The translations under genes and the position numbers were made by a program. A model generated the notes under the pieces. The model did not search any database and was not told the origin of the DNA. It was given only the letters and a program-made list of their open reading frames with translations. Shown one piece after another: positions 21,691-33,339 of a stretch of DNA of 64,000 nucleotides (position 1 is the first letter of the stretch; each line of letters opens with the position of its first letter). This stretch comes from Strongylocentrotus droebachiensis (lineage: Eukaryota > Echinodermata > Echinoidea > Camarodonta > Strongylocentrotidae): assembly GCA_035222895.1 (NCBI GenBank), contig JAVYIG010000699.1, positions 62,001-126,000 on the forward strand, written 5' to 3'.

Positions 21691-22339
21691 CACACAGACG
21701 GGGTATTCTAGATATACAACATAGGCCTGCCTACATACAATTCAAGGCGACAGTGAAAAGAATCGAACACTAACAGTAATTTCATAACAGAAAAGATAAT
21801 CTTGATTAAAAATCAATTTAAGTGAGGTGCATCTATAAAATGGTCACAGCCCTCCCACCTCTCTCTCTCTCTCTCTCTCTTTCTGTCTATTTATATCTGT
21901 CTGTCTGTTTCTCTATATTTCACTTATGTACACAATGACCCAAATTCTACTAAAATTTTGAATCGATCTTTCAATTCAATCCCCAAGTTTCTGCCGTCAA
22001 AATCGCTATTAAAGAAATAGTGTTTAAAAAAATGAAACAAAATACTCAAACTCAATATCAATTAAGATACTTTGGGGTTTTTTGTCATTAAAAATACAAA
22101 ATAAGTTAAAAATCATTGCTAAAAAAATGAATAAAATATAAAGAAAATACTTTTTAGAAATTTTTTCCACCAATCTTTTTCGTATAATAAAATTATTTAT
22201 AAAAAAAATGAAACTCTTCTTAGGTTGAAAATTACGTTCATAATTAGACCAATTTTGAAAGGATCAGCCTGTTTGAAAGGCTTCTCCTACATTTTATCTG
22301 AATTAATATTTAGCTCAATCCAGTGTTTGTGTTGCCCGA

Positions 22340-22710
22340 GGGCGTGTTTATGCTTCACTTTTTCTGGCCAGAATCAGGCATCTGTTACGCGTTTAGTTTA
22401 AAACACGGTTGCGTCCATGCTCACTTTTGTAGAATCACCGATCGTAAACTCACAAAAAGATGCGTTTACAATTTGTAAACGCGTTTAAATGGGGTCAACG
22501 CACTGACCTCTAGTGGGTCTACGTAGCATGCACAGTGAAGGTTTGCGAATCCAACTGGAAGACCAATTAAGGCCACACAGGGAGAATTGCCTGGAGGAGC
22601 CAGAGAAGTGAGCATAAACAGTACACCGTGGAACTGCGATCACGATGAGCGTTTACGATGAGCGTTTCAGATCGCTCATTCTACCTTCAAAATCAAGCAT
22701 GAACGCGCCC
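22340..22710. mobile_element. MITE with GGGCGTGTTTATGC ends
   Basis: Inverted ends GGGCGTGTTTATGC / GCATGAACGCGCCC and an internal palindrome around AAACGCGTTTA. Its end and subterminal words resemble the GGGTGCGTTTAATCG element at 48549. It lies inside the 4.9-kb foldback. Confidence 0.6.
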
Positions 22711-23019
22711 TTAGTCAGGTACTCAACAGCTTGGACATGATGTTTAATAATAATTATATCTGCTTTATATAGCGCTCAGCACTTACTTTATCAGCAGTCT
22801 CTAAGCCATAGGGATTGTACCCATGTTAGACATCTTAAACATAATCATTTATATTTCAATTTTAAAAAGGTAGGCAAAGACATCGACAAATTTAGTTCCT
22901 CTTTCTTAAATTAATTTAAATTTATACCGGTGTATAATAATCTGGTACATGAAAGAAGAAAATTAATGCGAAAATGAATCTGAACGGTCTTTGAAAAGAT
23001 GAAAGCATCTCATAGTGGC

Positions 23020-23335
23020 TTCTGTCTGAGCATGAGCAGATAAAGGTCATTGCAGACCAAATTGTGAAATACACAGAGAAAAAATACTGGATACGTGCTC
23101 ATGAAAGTTCATTTATGCACAAGCAGTGCATTCCATGATACACAGGTGCAAGCATTCTTTAAAAAAGGGGAAACAAAGGCTATTTATGTAGCACCTCCAC
23201 ACAGTAGGGGTGATTATTTCAAAATGTACAAATTAGGACCTCGTCATGTTTGGAAGATCTGTGGATATTCGGGGTCATTTGGGACATGTGCTAACCGTGA
23301 CCTGGTCTATAGACTCCCAGATGGGATATTGTAGA
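23020..23335 (+). repeat. Dispersed repeat R2
   Basis: Long copy with GAGCATGAGCAGATAAAGGT, GCACAAGCAGTGCATTCCAT and GGAAGATCTGTGGATATTCG. Related copies are at 36185-36475 and 41845-42115, with an inverted partial copy at 23375-23500. The 79-codon frame is repeat-derived. Confidence 0.75.
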
Positions 23336-24126
23336 TAGGCCTATACAACATAAATACAATAGACCAGTTCATGTACCAATTGACCCTAAATATCCACAGA
23401 CCTGCAAAGCATGAAGATGTCCAACGTTTTACATTTTGGAATAATCACTTTTACAGCGATGGAGGTGCTACCCAAATGGCCTTTGTTTCGCAGAAAATCT
23501 TGATTATAAATCAATTTAAGCGAGGTGCATCTATAAAACGGTCACACCCCTCCCACCTCTCCCTCTCACTCTCTCTCTCTTTCTGTCTATTTATCTCTGT
23601 CTGTCTGTTTCTCTATGTTTCACTTACGTACACAATACCCAAAATTCTACTGATAAATTTGAACCCGCCGCTAGGCATTACATTCTGTTCAACAAGCGGG
23701 TTTAAGAAAGGAAATAAGTCTGATGTCTAATTAGGCTTCCCTCGCAAGGCATGATCGTATCAGAATTAGTAGAAAACGGACCAATTTTATTATCTTGAAT
23801 TAATTTGTCTTGTAGTATTTAAGACTCTTTTTATGTAAACTATGTTCAAGATAACATAACATGACATGAAAAGATCAAATTACAAGATAAGAACATAATC
23901 ATAATTATGTGAACTTCAATGGAAGGTTATACCTACATTTAAAAAATCGATCATTCTCTTCTTCCCTCACTTTCTGTTTCGAAATCGCTCAAAAAATAAA
24001 AATAAATAGAAACAAAATACTCAATACGAATTGAGATTAATTTTGTTGTTGTTATCAAACAAAATAAATAAATTGAAAAACATTGCTAAAATATGAATAT
24101 TGTTTTGTTTGTGGTGGTGGTGGTTG

Positions 24127-24308
24127 TTATTTTACCTGACTGCTAAGAAAGCAATAAATGCTTGTTAGTAAGGTACCAGAAGACCGACGGCTTTAGGTCC
24201 TCTCTGAGGGACCTGGTAATGATGATTAATGCATTAGCGCTTCGACTTAGTTTCAAACCCGGGTCACCGGATTACGAGACCACTGCACCACCGACTGGGC
24301 TATCGCGC
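24127..24308 (-). mobile_element. tRNA-derived SINE, copy 1
   Basis: Minus strand head GATAGCCCAGTCGGTGG (A box) and CCGGGTTTGAAACT (B box) with CTCGTAA anticodon-like loop (threonine type). The body matches the copy at 32078-32280. Confidence 0.8.
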
Positions 24309-25058
24309 GGACCAATGTTACTATCTTGAATTAATGTTTTCTTGTTTTTTTAAAGACATTTTTCATTTATAACAGTCATGTTCAAGATAACATAACATAA
24401 CGAGATAAGTAACACGACAAAGACAATCGTAACACTATAGGTAAACTTCAATGGAAGGTTATACATATACACAATAAAACAAAATAATTATTGAATCGAT
24501 CTTTCAATTCAATCCCCAAGTTTCTGTTGGCAAAATCACTTACTAAATAGTGTTAACAAATATAGAAATAAAATACTCGATGTGAATTAAGATTTTTTTT
24601 TGTTTCTGTTATAATAAAACAGATAAAATTGAAAAACATTTTAAAATATGAACAAAATATTTGTTTGGGTTGAATTGTGAAATTGTTCCACCAGTCTTTT
24701 TTGTAAAATAAAATTATATAAATATAATTAAGTACGTTCCAACCGTGTAAGAATTATCGCAGTACCAATAAAGTACTATAATAGTCAATTTTGGAAAAGA
24801 TGAGCTTGTTTGGTCGTCCTTAATTTAGGTCAGTGCTAGTGTAGCCTTTTGACAAGGCCTCGTGACTCTGGCTATTTTCCACCCCAATCAGCGGCTGAGA
24901 TGAATCTAGAGCTAGAGACCCGTGGGTGAACGCGCGATCGAAAGGATGCGCTACTCGCTCTATCGTTCACTCTGGTTTTCGCGATTAGTCTCTTTTTAGT
25001 CGCTCGGCGTCTATCAGACATGCGGCCTTGTTTAAAGGCTAGTGCTAGTGTTGGCTTT

Positions 25059-25260
25059 CCCTCTCTTCATCTCTCTCTCTCTCCCCCCCCCCCCTCTCTC
25101 TCTCTCTCCCTCTCTCTCTCTCCCTCTCCCCCTCTCTCTCTCTCTTACTCTCTCTCTCTCTCTTTCTTCTTTTTCTTATCTCTCTTTCTCTCCATTGACT
25201 CTTTCCTTATCTCTTACTCTCTCTCTCTCTCTCTCTCTTACTCTCATGCACTGAAATGAG
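25059..25260. repeat. CT microsatellite
   Basis: About 180 bp of CTCTCT with C runs directly abutting the right end of the composite foldback. Confidence 0.95.
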
Positions 25261-25490
25261 ACTCAGAATTAACGATCATTTAGCTTTCGTTTTATGGTTA
25301 ACATGCATATAATGCATCCTTTAAGCATAGCAGAGAATATAATGCATTCTCATGAACACCATTCACGTTGTGAAACATGACAGTACACAGATAAGACATT
25401 CATGATGATTATTATAAAGAGGATATGATAATGGAAACGATGATCATTATCTACCCGATGTTTCATCATCAGAGTTAACAATACCCTTCA

Positions 25491-25821
25491 GGTCTGTTTT
25501 CATCAGCTCGAGTTTGCCAAATAGTCCGCTATTTCTGATTCGGGAAATTATCCCGAAGTTACAAATCGCGTTTTCATCAGCTCGAGAAATTTATTCAGTG
25601 TGCGCACATAACGTGAGTCTTCGGGCTTGTGAAAACGCACCGGACAAAATAATAGCGGGCTATTTTGCAACCTAGCCAAAGAGTTCTGGAAGATTTCCCG
25701 AGAAAACAGCCCGCTATTTGTATCTTCACCTGCCAAAAAGCCCGCTATTTCGTGATCGGGCTAATTTCCCGAATCAGAAATAGCGGGCCATTTGGCAAAC
25801 TCGAGCTGATCAGAACAGGCC
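25491..25821. mobile_element. 331-bp foldback MITE
   Basis: Long inverted ends GGTCTGTTTTCATCAGCTCG / CGAGCTGATCAGAACAGGCC, extended by TTTCTGATTCGGGAAATTA and complement, with internal AGCGGGCTATTT on both strands. Confidence 0.85.
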
Positions 25822-26474
25822 TATTATGAGAGGCTTATAATATACATAGATCAAGATCGCAAAGACCGATATTGGAATAACTAGTGCAATTCCGTCCTCT
25901 TTTGTCTTTCCACACAAAACATTTTAGAATTACGGAGTAAAGTCTTAATACCACGTCCATATTGACTAACCTTTACATATTAAATTGTCAAAATAATAAC
26001 TGGAATTTTCGTTTCAGAAATTTGAATGTAACAACTCAATTATGTTTTAATTTGTAAAGGGATATGCCTATTTTGCCGAAGCAGTTGCGGGAGATTACAT
26101 TTTAGATGTGTTTTTTTGTTTTCTAGATTATTTCAAGTTTACCACTACATGATGTGTTTGTAGCAATGAAGATTTTTTTTTTATTGTAAGTTCGATTTTT
26201 ATTGAGTTCTGAACCACAAGGCAGAACTGTTTTGTCATATTAACAAAGCTGAGTGGGCCATCCATTTATTTACTTTATTCTTGATTGTATAAGTACTTTT
26301 CTATTCTGTTTCCTCTTCTTTTTATTATCGTGATTTGAAAGAAATATATCATATACACCTAAGTGACCTTAAAACTTCCGTCGATTGCACTTTACATTAT
26401 CGATCTCCCCCCCCCCGCAAACTTCTTCTTATATTTTAAAAATTCAAAACCTAGACGGATCGTAAAAGCTGTGG

Positions 26475-26715
26475 GGTCACCCTTCGGTTAGTCGGTACAC
26501 GGTTACTCGGTATTACTCGGTGGTCTGTTTGCTCTGCACGTATACGTAACTAATCGGTTAGTCGGTACACGGTTACTCGGTTATTACTCGGTGGTCGGTT
26601 TGCTCTTCAGGGGTTACTCGGTGGTCGGTTCTCTCTGCACGGATATGTAACTAATGGTAGTTCGGTTATTACTCGGTGGTCGGTTCGCTCTGCACGGATA
26701 CATAACTAATGGTAG
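26475..26715. repeat. Tandem repeat with GGTTACTCGGTATTACTCGG
   Basis: About four irregular units of 55-70 bp containing TACTCGGTGGTCGGTT and CTCTGCACGGATA. It is a minisatellite, not a coding region. Confidence 0.85.
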
Positions 26716-27217
26716 TTCTTCTGTCGTCAATCTGAAGAGCTCTGTGTGTAGAGAAGAATAAGTAAAAGAAAAATTCAGATTTAGCAATCATTTATTAATT
26801 AATTTATCTAGTGTCATACAAAATGTAGAACCTTGGCCACGAAATCGAGTAAAACAAACAATAAACAATAAACAAATTATGTCGATGGATAACGAGATAT
26901 TAAGACCAGTTAGTATGATGGTGTGACCATAGTTCGTACGTGACCTAAGTTCGCTTTCTCAAAAAATCGGTACGATTTCGAAAATGTGATACCAATAAAA
27001 AGAAGAATACAAAAATACCCTGAGATGGAATTTTCCTTGGAATTGGGTATAAAATTATGAAAATATTGTCAAAAGATCGGCAAATTTTGCAGTCATTTGC
27101 GTCCGTTCCGAAAATGTTTTGACTTATCGACGAGGGCTTGGAAATCCTCATTTTGAGAGCAGATTTCGTCTAAATTGTAGGTATGAAGTAGTACCAACTG
27201 AATTTATGATATCTTGC

Positions 27218-27223
27218 TTTATT
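27218..27223 (-). terminator. Candidate poly(A) signal of the transporter gene
   Basis: AATAAA on the minus strand about 120 bp after the stop codon at 27343. Confidence 0.5.
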
Positions 27224-27342
27224 TTAATGGATCGCATTAAAAAAAATGTCACATTACACATTTTTCGTAAGATATTCGTCCAACCTGACGCAAAAAAAAC
27301 CCCCTCACAAATGTCATCTTTACAAGAGCCTTCTCATGAAAC

Positions 27343-27503
27343 TTACAATGTCATCACGATAGGGATGATGAAGGTCATTGCCATGACAACGAAGACGAAT
27401 CCAGATGACACGTTTAAGGTCAAAGGGTAAAGGGCATTGAAGATCACTGGTGAGAGAAGCGTCCCAACACTTTGAATGCATCCACTGCAAGCGAACAGGA
27501 TCC
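27343..27503 (-). CDS. SLC46-like MFS transporter, last coding exon
   Basis: Reads on the minus strand from acceptor TTTCCTATAG to TAA. Encodes ILFACSGCIQSVGTLLSPVI, FNALYPLTLNVSSGFVFVVM and AMTFIIPIVMTL, i.e. the last two transmembrane helices of a major-facilitator transporter. LFA-x-x-x-CIQ...LLSP-x-x-FN-x-LYP is characteristic of the SLC46 group (proton-coupled folate transporter and relatives). It splices in phase 1 to the exon at 29492. Substrate cannot be told from this piece. Confidence 0.85.
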
Positions 27504-27841
27504 CTATAGGAAAGGACGTAAAATAATAATAATTTCGATGATGATGATTATAATAACAATAATCATTATAACAATGATAACTATGGTAACAAGAATGACA
27601 GTATAGATGATGATAATGATAATGATAACAGTAACGATGATGATCTATCTCCAGTGAAAGCGAGTTGCACTGTGTAGAACGTAGCCTATTTACACAGTGT
27701 AACGAACTTTTTGCTTCTCCCAGTAATGAAGGGCTTTCTATCTTTCATCACGTGATTTATTTTTGACCAATCGTAGAGCAAGATTCTTAGTATGTGGAAT
27801 ATAATAATAATTGTAATTAATATAATTATTATCAATACCAT

Positions 27842-28140
27842 TATTATCTTGATTTATAAAGCGCTAAATACGTCGATGATGTCTCCAACCGGATGAAGGC
27901 CACCCCACTCACAATGTATGTACATTCTCCGCTCCCTGGGGATTATTCCAGCTAGGTGCCAACCGAAGCTGACCAAATACAATGACTTTCTCATCCTACC
28001 CGGTACCCGTTTAAAACCTGGGTGGAGAGTGGTAAATGTGGATTAATGTCCTGCCAAAGGACAAAAGTGCCGGCCGGGATTCGAACCTTTAACATCCTGA
28101 TTGTGAGTTAAGTAAAGGAATTCACTATACCGCGACACCT
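27842..28140 (-). mobile_element. SINE (GAGAGTGGTAAATGTGGATT family), near-complete
   Basis: Minus-strand head GTCGCGGTATAGTGAATTCC (A-box-like) and AAAGGTTCGAATCCC (B box), then a body with GTCCTTTGGCAGGACATTAA, ending toward an ATT-rich tail at 27830. Partial copies at 13762 and 16799. Confidence 0.75.
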
Positions 28141-28452
28141 CTGCATACAAAATATAGATTATGAATTAAATTCGAAATTAAATCTACAGTTGCACGCATG
28201 AAAGAAGGAGGCGATATTCCATGAAAGTACATGACTTGATAAAATTGCCTTACCATACAAAACATACATAATTACATAATTTTGTTTATAATATGGAAAT
28301 TATAGTATACTTACACAAAGAGTAAGAGAGAGTGAGAGAAAGAGAGAGAGAGAGAGAGAGAGGAAAGTAACATTGAAAAGGAGAAAATTATCAACTTATA
28401 GAATGGTCTTAGAGCCCCACTGTCCTACTTGTAGCTACTTGCTCCCTCTATA

Positions 28453-29332
28453 CAGTGCGTCCCAGAAAAAACGAAACCGAGAAGTATCGATGTTTTATCA
28501 TAACTTTATCACAACCATAATTAATGAATGATACATATTTGGAAAGCTTAGAGTCTCCTCTTTCCGTTGATGCTACCTAGATGATGCATATTTTACGCAT
28601 GGGTGATTAAAAGCAATTTGAAGGAAGGAAACCAAAAAGACATCTGGCGGGCGGTATCTGAATTTCGAAGAAAAATTAACATTTCTAGAAAGTTGAGTTT
28701 CTGCCCTTTCATATGACACCTCAATCAGGAAAAATGAGCTAGGAATGACAAAGTTCTATTTGTTTAAAGTAGTGCTTGCATTTCCATAATTTTATTAAAC
28801 GAATTCGTTTTCACTGGCTGCCTGCCGTATCAATAAACGAAATTAACAAAAGACTTAACTCCGTTTCGTTGACAATCAGCCGTAGACGAGAGTCTTCATG
28901 CATGGCTGATTGTCAACGAAACGGAGTTAAGTCTTTTGTCAAATCTGCTTTTTGCTACGGCAGGCACCCAGTGAAAACGAATTCGTTTGTTAAAATTATG
29001 AAAATGTAAGGGCTACTTTAAACAAACAGAACTTTGTTATTCCTCGCTCATTTTTCTTGATTTTGGTGTCATATGAAAGGGCAGAAACTCGACCTTCTAG
29101 AAATGTTAATTTTTCTTCGAAATTCAGATACCGCCCGCCAAATGTCTTTTTGGTTTCCTTCCTTCAAATTGCTTTTAATCACTCATGCGTGAAATATGCA
29201 TCATCTAAGTAGCATCAACGGAAAGAGGAGACTCTAAGCTTTCCAAATATGTATCATTCATTAATTATGGTTGTGATTAAGTTATGATAAAACATCGATA
29301 CTTCTCGGTTTCGTTTTTTCTGGGACGCACTG
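28453..29332. mobile_element. 880-bp mariner-type foldback element
   Basis: Flanked by TA on both sides, with perfect ends CAGTGCGTCCCAGAAAAAAC and complement. The two arms of about 430 bp are nearly complementary along their whole length, meeting near 28890. TA duplication and CAGT ends are typical of Tc1/mariner non-autonomous elements. Confidence 0.9.
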
Positions 29333-29491
29333 TATAGAAAACTTCCCCAATCGGTGCCTGCTGGTCCCCCATGTTCCTCTTTTTCTTTTGTTAGTTTAGA
29401 GCTGAGTTAATGAGATAGCCATCTGTCAGTGACCTCGCTGTGTGGTCTAATCCCTTCTGGCCCAGTAGTATTGACGGTCTTTAATTCTTAC

Positions 29492-29569
29492 CTTGTTCGT
29501 CCGGCCCGATCAGTTTAGACATCTTAGCTCTGCAGATTGGCATCGCCAGCATTCTCAGCGCACCCACTG
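29492..29569 (-). CDS. SLC46-like MFS transporter, penultimate exon
   Basis: 78 bp between acceptor CAGTTACAG and donor GTAAGA. Encodes VGALRMLAMPICRAKMSKLI then GPDEQ, with the split Gly codon completed by the next exon. SKL(I/V)GPDEQG is a hallmark loop of SLC46-type transporters. Upstream exons were sought to 54 kb on the minus strand and not found, so the gene is either spread across the repeat island with a very large intron or truncated. Confidence 0.8.
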
Positions 29570-30149
29570 CTGTAACTGTATTGGATAACAAGAAAAATTG
29601 AAACTGGAAATTACTTTAAAGTGACTCGGTAACATTGCCTCTGATTCTGAAACAAAATCCGGGATTTAGCTCATGCTGCAATGATAATTATAAACCTTTA
29701 AGTCAGTCAGGAATCCCATGACTTTTACAAGTCGATCGCCTGTCTGATTATCAAGATATATATACGATTGGAAATCGAGATTTCATTTGTCTAACGGTTT
29801 TATAACACTATCGTTTTTGGGGGGGAAATGAGTATGGTAAAACCGGTCATTTAAAGAGTGTAACTTTTTTAGGCACTTCATGATCATTTTGAAGCGCAAT
29901 TTTTTTAGGGCTTCAATATTACACCATTCCACAAACACTGATAACACGTAGGACCATGAATCTTAGATTTAACATTCTATGCCTTTAAAGTGCTAACGGT
30001 GAGACCGTGCATGGGAGATGTGAATTGTTCTAGCGGTATGTTCACGTGGTCAGCTCTCTGTCTTCGCCTACGACTCAGGCGACCCCGGCTCGAAACTGAG
30101 TCACGTCTGTCTGATGGTGACATAAAGGTCGGTGCCCAGACGTGATTAA
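29570..30149. other. AT-rich stretch with a pol III-like block
   Basis: Mostly featureless. Positions about 30030-30110 look like a degenerate SINE head (ACGTGGTCAGCTCTCTG, then GGCTCGAAACTG resembling a B box). No exon of the transporter was found. Confidence 0.4.
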
Positions 30150-30830
30150 TAATATATGATTGATACTTTGTTTTGTTTTGATAATTGTTTTAATTATTTT
30201 CTCTTAAATCAAATAAATATTGTACAAAACATTCTTAACAAATCTGAATACATTGTACATTGATATTTTGGATTAAACATAAATTGCAATAGGAAGGAGA
30301 ACAAAAGTACATTTCCATAAACTGTTTACTTTAGAAAATATTTTCACATAAATGATTGAGAATATTAAGGTAAACTTGAGATAATGTTGTGTCTATTCCC
30401 CCCCCCCCCCCCCCGTTAAACATACTCTTAACACCCTCATCCACATCCACAAACTACTGATCCGAATCCCGCCATGCGACACACCACATACACACACCAC
30501 CCGATCACACTTCGACACATATACCGCACACTGTCTCTAGCCTCCTCAGAATACCCAAAAATTGAATTAATTATTAAAACGAGGCTACAATTTAAACGGT
30601 ACTTTTTGAAAATCACTCAAAGACAATTTTACGGACTTTCACCTGCAACTATTCATTGCAAAAATAATTGTATTAGATATCTTTATTCGTGGGGAATTAC
30701 CGGACAACCCTAAATGAATATCCACCCAGTCGACAGACCTTAATTCTGCCATAAGCTTTGAACATGTACACACTCCCAGAACAAGTGTAAATATGTTTCA
30801 ATCTTTTGCTTACAAAACAAAAATACTCTC
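30150..30830 (-). pseudogene. Decayed Tx1/L1-like LINE 3' fragment
   Basis: Minus strand translation near 30820-30735 gives VFLFCKQKIETYLHLFWECV then HVQSLWQN, matching the zf-RVT motif of Tx1-type reverse transcriptase ORFs (compare CSFCEKDEETYKHLFYTC at 46650). Stops and frameshifts follow. An AT-rich 3' part extends to about 30150. Confidence 0.55.
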
Positions 30831-32077
30831 TCACACACACACAAAGACACACAGTTGGTTTTACACAGTACAGTTGGTAGAAATGTCATGTAACATGTAT
30901 AAATAAATTTTGCAAGCAGCGAAAATGTTCACACACACACCATTTTCGCAATGTAATCAAATTTAATACACACATTCCTCGTTGTGAATTGTTTTATTCA
31001 CTTGTTACTAGCAGACCAATGATTGTACATAATTATAGAAGCAGGAATGAGAGGAAAAGGTCAGTGAAAGTTTGAATAAAATCCGATTACAAATTAGAAA
31101 GTTAAATACTTTGAAGTTGCGATCAATCAAACACAAATTGGTAACTATGTGACGTATATCAAGAGCCCTCCTCCTTTTCACTTTGTACTAACATTCCAAA
31201 ATTTCGATTACAATCCTAAAGAAATTTTAAGACATACATGCACCCTAAATACGATGGTTGCAAATACAGTTTAATACAATTCCTGTATGAAAATAAATCC
31301 ATTCCGTCATCAATAACTAAGATAAATTAATATATGTGACATATGAATAAACATAGTACACAAGCTTATTTACTCTTATCATGCCACATGGCTAATCCCC
31401 ATTGTGCCAAGCCCCAAATCACGGAGTGCCAAGTTTATATTGAGATAATCTGATTAACGCTATGGTTCTATGAATAGCGAGTGCAAAACACATAGCACAG
31501 TCCAATGAGCATGAACAATAACTGCTACTACGAAAGTGTACACGCAGGCACATGGCAGCGTAGCAATAGCTTGCTCGCATGTACAAAGCACTATAACGAT
31601 AGTGTGCATGCATCCTCATGGCAGGATATGAGATATTAAATACATATTTATTCTCTTTAGATTTTGATAGGGGGCGTTGCGCGGGGAGCACAAGTACCCG
31701 TTCTAAAATTGAAAACCGACCTAGTCGGTATTGAGAGTACGCGAGTTAGACGTACACATAATTCGCTGCTTGAAAGCATCTGATAATTTATATAACATTA
31801 AAAACTCATTATTTTAAACGTTGACTTTAATAATTTGAGTTAAACAAAAATTATTGGCAAATAAATTAGCTTTAAAATATCATTGACCATCATAGAAGAA
31901 TTATCACTAATATAAAGATAACGCATTAGCTATAGTTTTATTTATTGAATGAAAAACTTTTATTTTTGGGGTTTATTCGTGAAGAAATGTAAATGTAATC
32001 GATTCAGCCGATTCTACGGTGGTGCTTGGTTGAATTTCGATTATGTGTAACAATAACGTCAGTATGAGTGGCGGTAG
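30831..32077. other. AT-rich region, nothing identified
   Basis: CACACA tracts at 30830-30940 and AT-rich DNA. The 90-codon minus frame at 31419 has no recognisable domain. Confidence 0.4.
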
Positions 32078-32280
32078 GTATTTTACCTGACTGTTAAGAA
32101 AGCATGAATGCATGTTAGTATTAGTAAGCAACCAGACGGCCGACGGCTTTAGGGTCCTCTCCGAGGGACCTGGTAATGAGGATTAATGCCTTACCCAAGG
32201 GCATTAGCGCATCGACTTGGTTTCGAACCCGGGTCACCGGATTACGAGACCACTGCTCTACCGACTGAGCTATCGCTGGG
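32078..32280 (-). mobile_element. tRNA-derived SINE, copy 2
   Basis: Minus strand begins CCCAGCGATAGCTCAGTCGG, with TAGAGCAGTGGTCTCGTAAT and B box GGGTTCGAAACC: a near-intact tRNA-Thr(CGT)-like head. The body shares CCTCTCCGAGGGACCTGGTA with copy 1 (24127-24308). It lacks tRNA gene 3' features, so it is a SINE. Confidence 0.85.
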
Positions 32281-32349
32281 AATGAATGTCACAATTATTG
32301 TTTTTACGATTCCTTTAATAATAATTTCCTATAGGTCATGCTAAACAAT

Positions 32350-32513
32350 AAGGCCCGAATTCACAAAGAAGGTTTGTCGACAACAGGCGCGGATCCAGGA
32401 ATTTCTTACCGGGGGGGCACACGGGGGGGCACCGTGTGGGAAAGAGAACATATATATATATATTTTTTTTAGTCCCGAAAAAATCGCAACGACTCAGCCA
32501 GCCGCTGAATAAG

Positions 32514-32545
<32 letters not shown>

Positions 32546-32647
32546 CACGAAATTTTTTAATTTGACATTTTGCTTCGTTGGAGGGGGGGGGGGGTAAGGT
32601 CACCTTTTTAGGTCAGCCATTGGCAATTTTTTTTTTTTTTTTTTTTT

Positions 32648-32684
<37 letters not shown>

Positions 32685-32975
32685 TTTAGCCGGGGGGGCA
32701 CGCCCCTTTTTTTCGGTATATTTTGGGCGAATTTAGGGCTGATTTTAACAAATTTTTTTTGGCCGGGGGGGCACGTGCCCCCTGTGCCCCCCCCCCCCTG
32801 GATCCGCCACTGGACAAACCTAGGTTTTCGTGCGTCATATGAGGCGTTTCGACGCGTTTTTACAAACCTTGGTCTGTAAAAACGCGTAAAAACGCGTCAT
32901 TACGACGCACACAAACCTAGGTTTGCCGACAAATTTCGACATCGCCGACAAACCTAGGTTTGTGAATTCGGGCCT
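32350..32975. mobile_element. Foldback element (GGCCCGAATTCACAAA ends), host of a nested insertion
   Basis: Ends AGGCCCGAATTCACAAA and its complement (TTTGTGAATTCGGGCCT at about 32957-32973). Internal palindromic AAACCTAGGTTT words. A second element sits inside at 32384-32812. Confidence 0.7.
32384..32812. mobile_element. Nested MITE with CAGKSGCGGATCCAG ends
   Basis: Ends CAGGCGCGGATCCAGG and CCTGGATCCGCCACTG, with a 5-bp duplication GACAA on both sides. Interior has a 30-G run (about 32515-32544) and a 22-T/32-A hairpin. A left-end fragment is at 10630. Superfamily not assigned. Confidence 0.7.
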
Positions 32976-33339
32976 AATTGTCCACTGCCTGGATTGTTTC
33001 CATGTCGCGTCTCAAATCAGCTGAGAAAATAACACGCCCTCAACGCTGAAACGGAGAATGCGATAGCATTATGGTTTACCAAACATACATGGCTTACCCT
33101 GGATAGTTTTACATGCCTTTTCAAAAATTCATAACTTTCTTATTAGTTATCTGATTTTGCTCAATTTTGTTTTGATTGGTTTGTCTGATTTTTCTGCTTC
33201 TACTGAAAGTAAGTTATTTTTGGAGTGGACTTGAACTTTAAAGAGCAGAGAATTAATCAGAATTCCCACTATTGCCAAAGTTTGAATAATTTTCGACTTA
33301 GATTAGCTGTTAGGCAGCCAAGAGTTTCAGTTGTGGGCG

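Larger units (their letters stand above)
20163..25058. mobile_element. 4.9-kb composite foldback element
   Basis: Outer inverted repeats of about 225 bp (20163-20396 versus 24833-25058), starting AAAGCCAACACTAGC and ending its complement, and sharing AGCCGCTGATTGGGGTGG. Inside are further inverted copies: AT-rich blocks with ATGGAAGGTTATA/TATAACCTTCCAT (20.7, 21.1, 23.9, 24.45 kb) and GAGGTGCATCTATAAAA-type blocks (21.5, 21.8, 23.5 kb). It has no transposase and no convincing target duplication. Flanks are AT-rich (left) and a CT tract (right). Confidence 0.75.
25261..27342. other. Intergenic region before the transporter 3' end
   Basis: Contains a 331-bp MITE (25491-25821), AT-rich sequence, and a tandem repeat (26475-26715). 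No coding exon seen on either strand; the 103-codon frame at 27119 is antisense to the transporter end. Confidence 0.5.
27504..29491 (-). other. Intron of the SLC46-like gene
   Basis: Holds a GAT microsatellite (27530-27640), a full SINE (27842-28140), an AG tract (28318-28362) and the 880-bp TA-flanked foldback (28453-29332). Donor GTAAGA on the minus strand. Confidence 0.7.

Noticed and set aside
32216..32280. Functional tRNA-Thr gene
   Set aside because: The head is tRNA-like with good A and B boxes, but it continues into a SINE body repeated at 24127, so it is a SINE.
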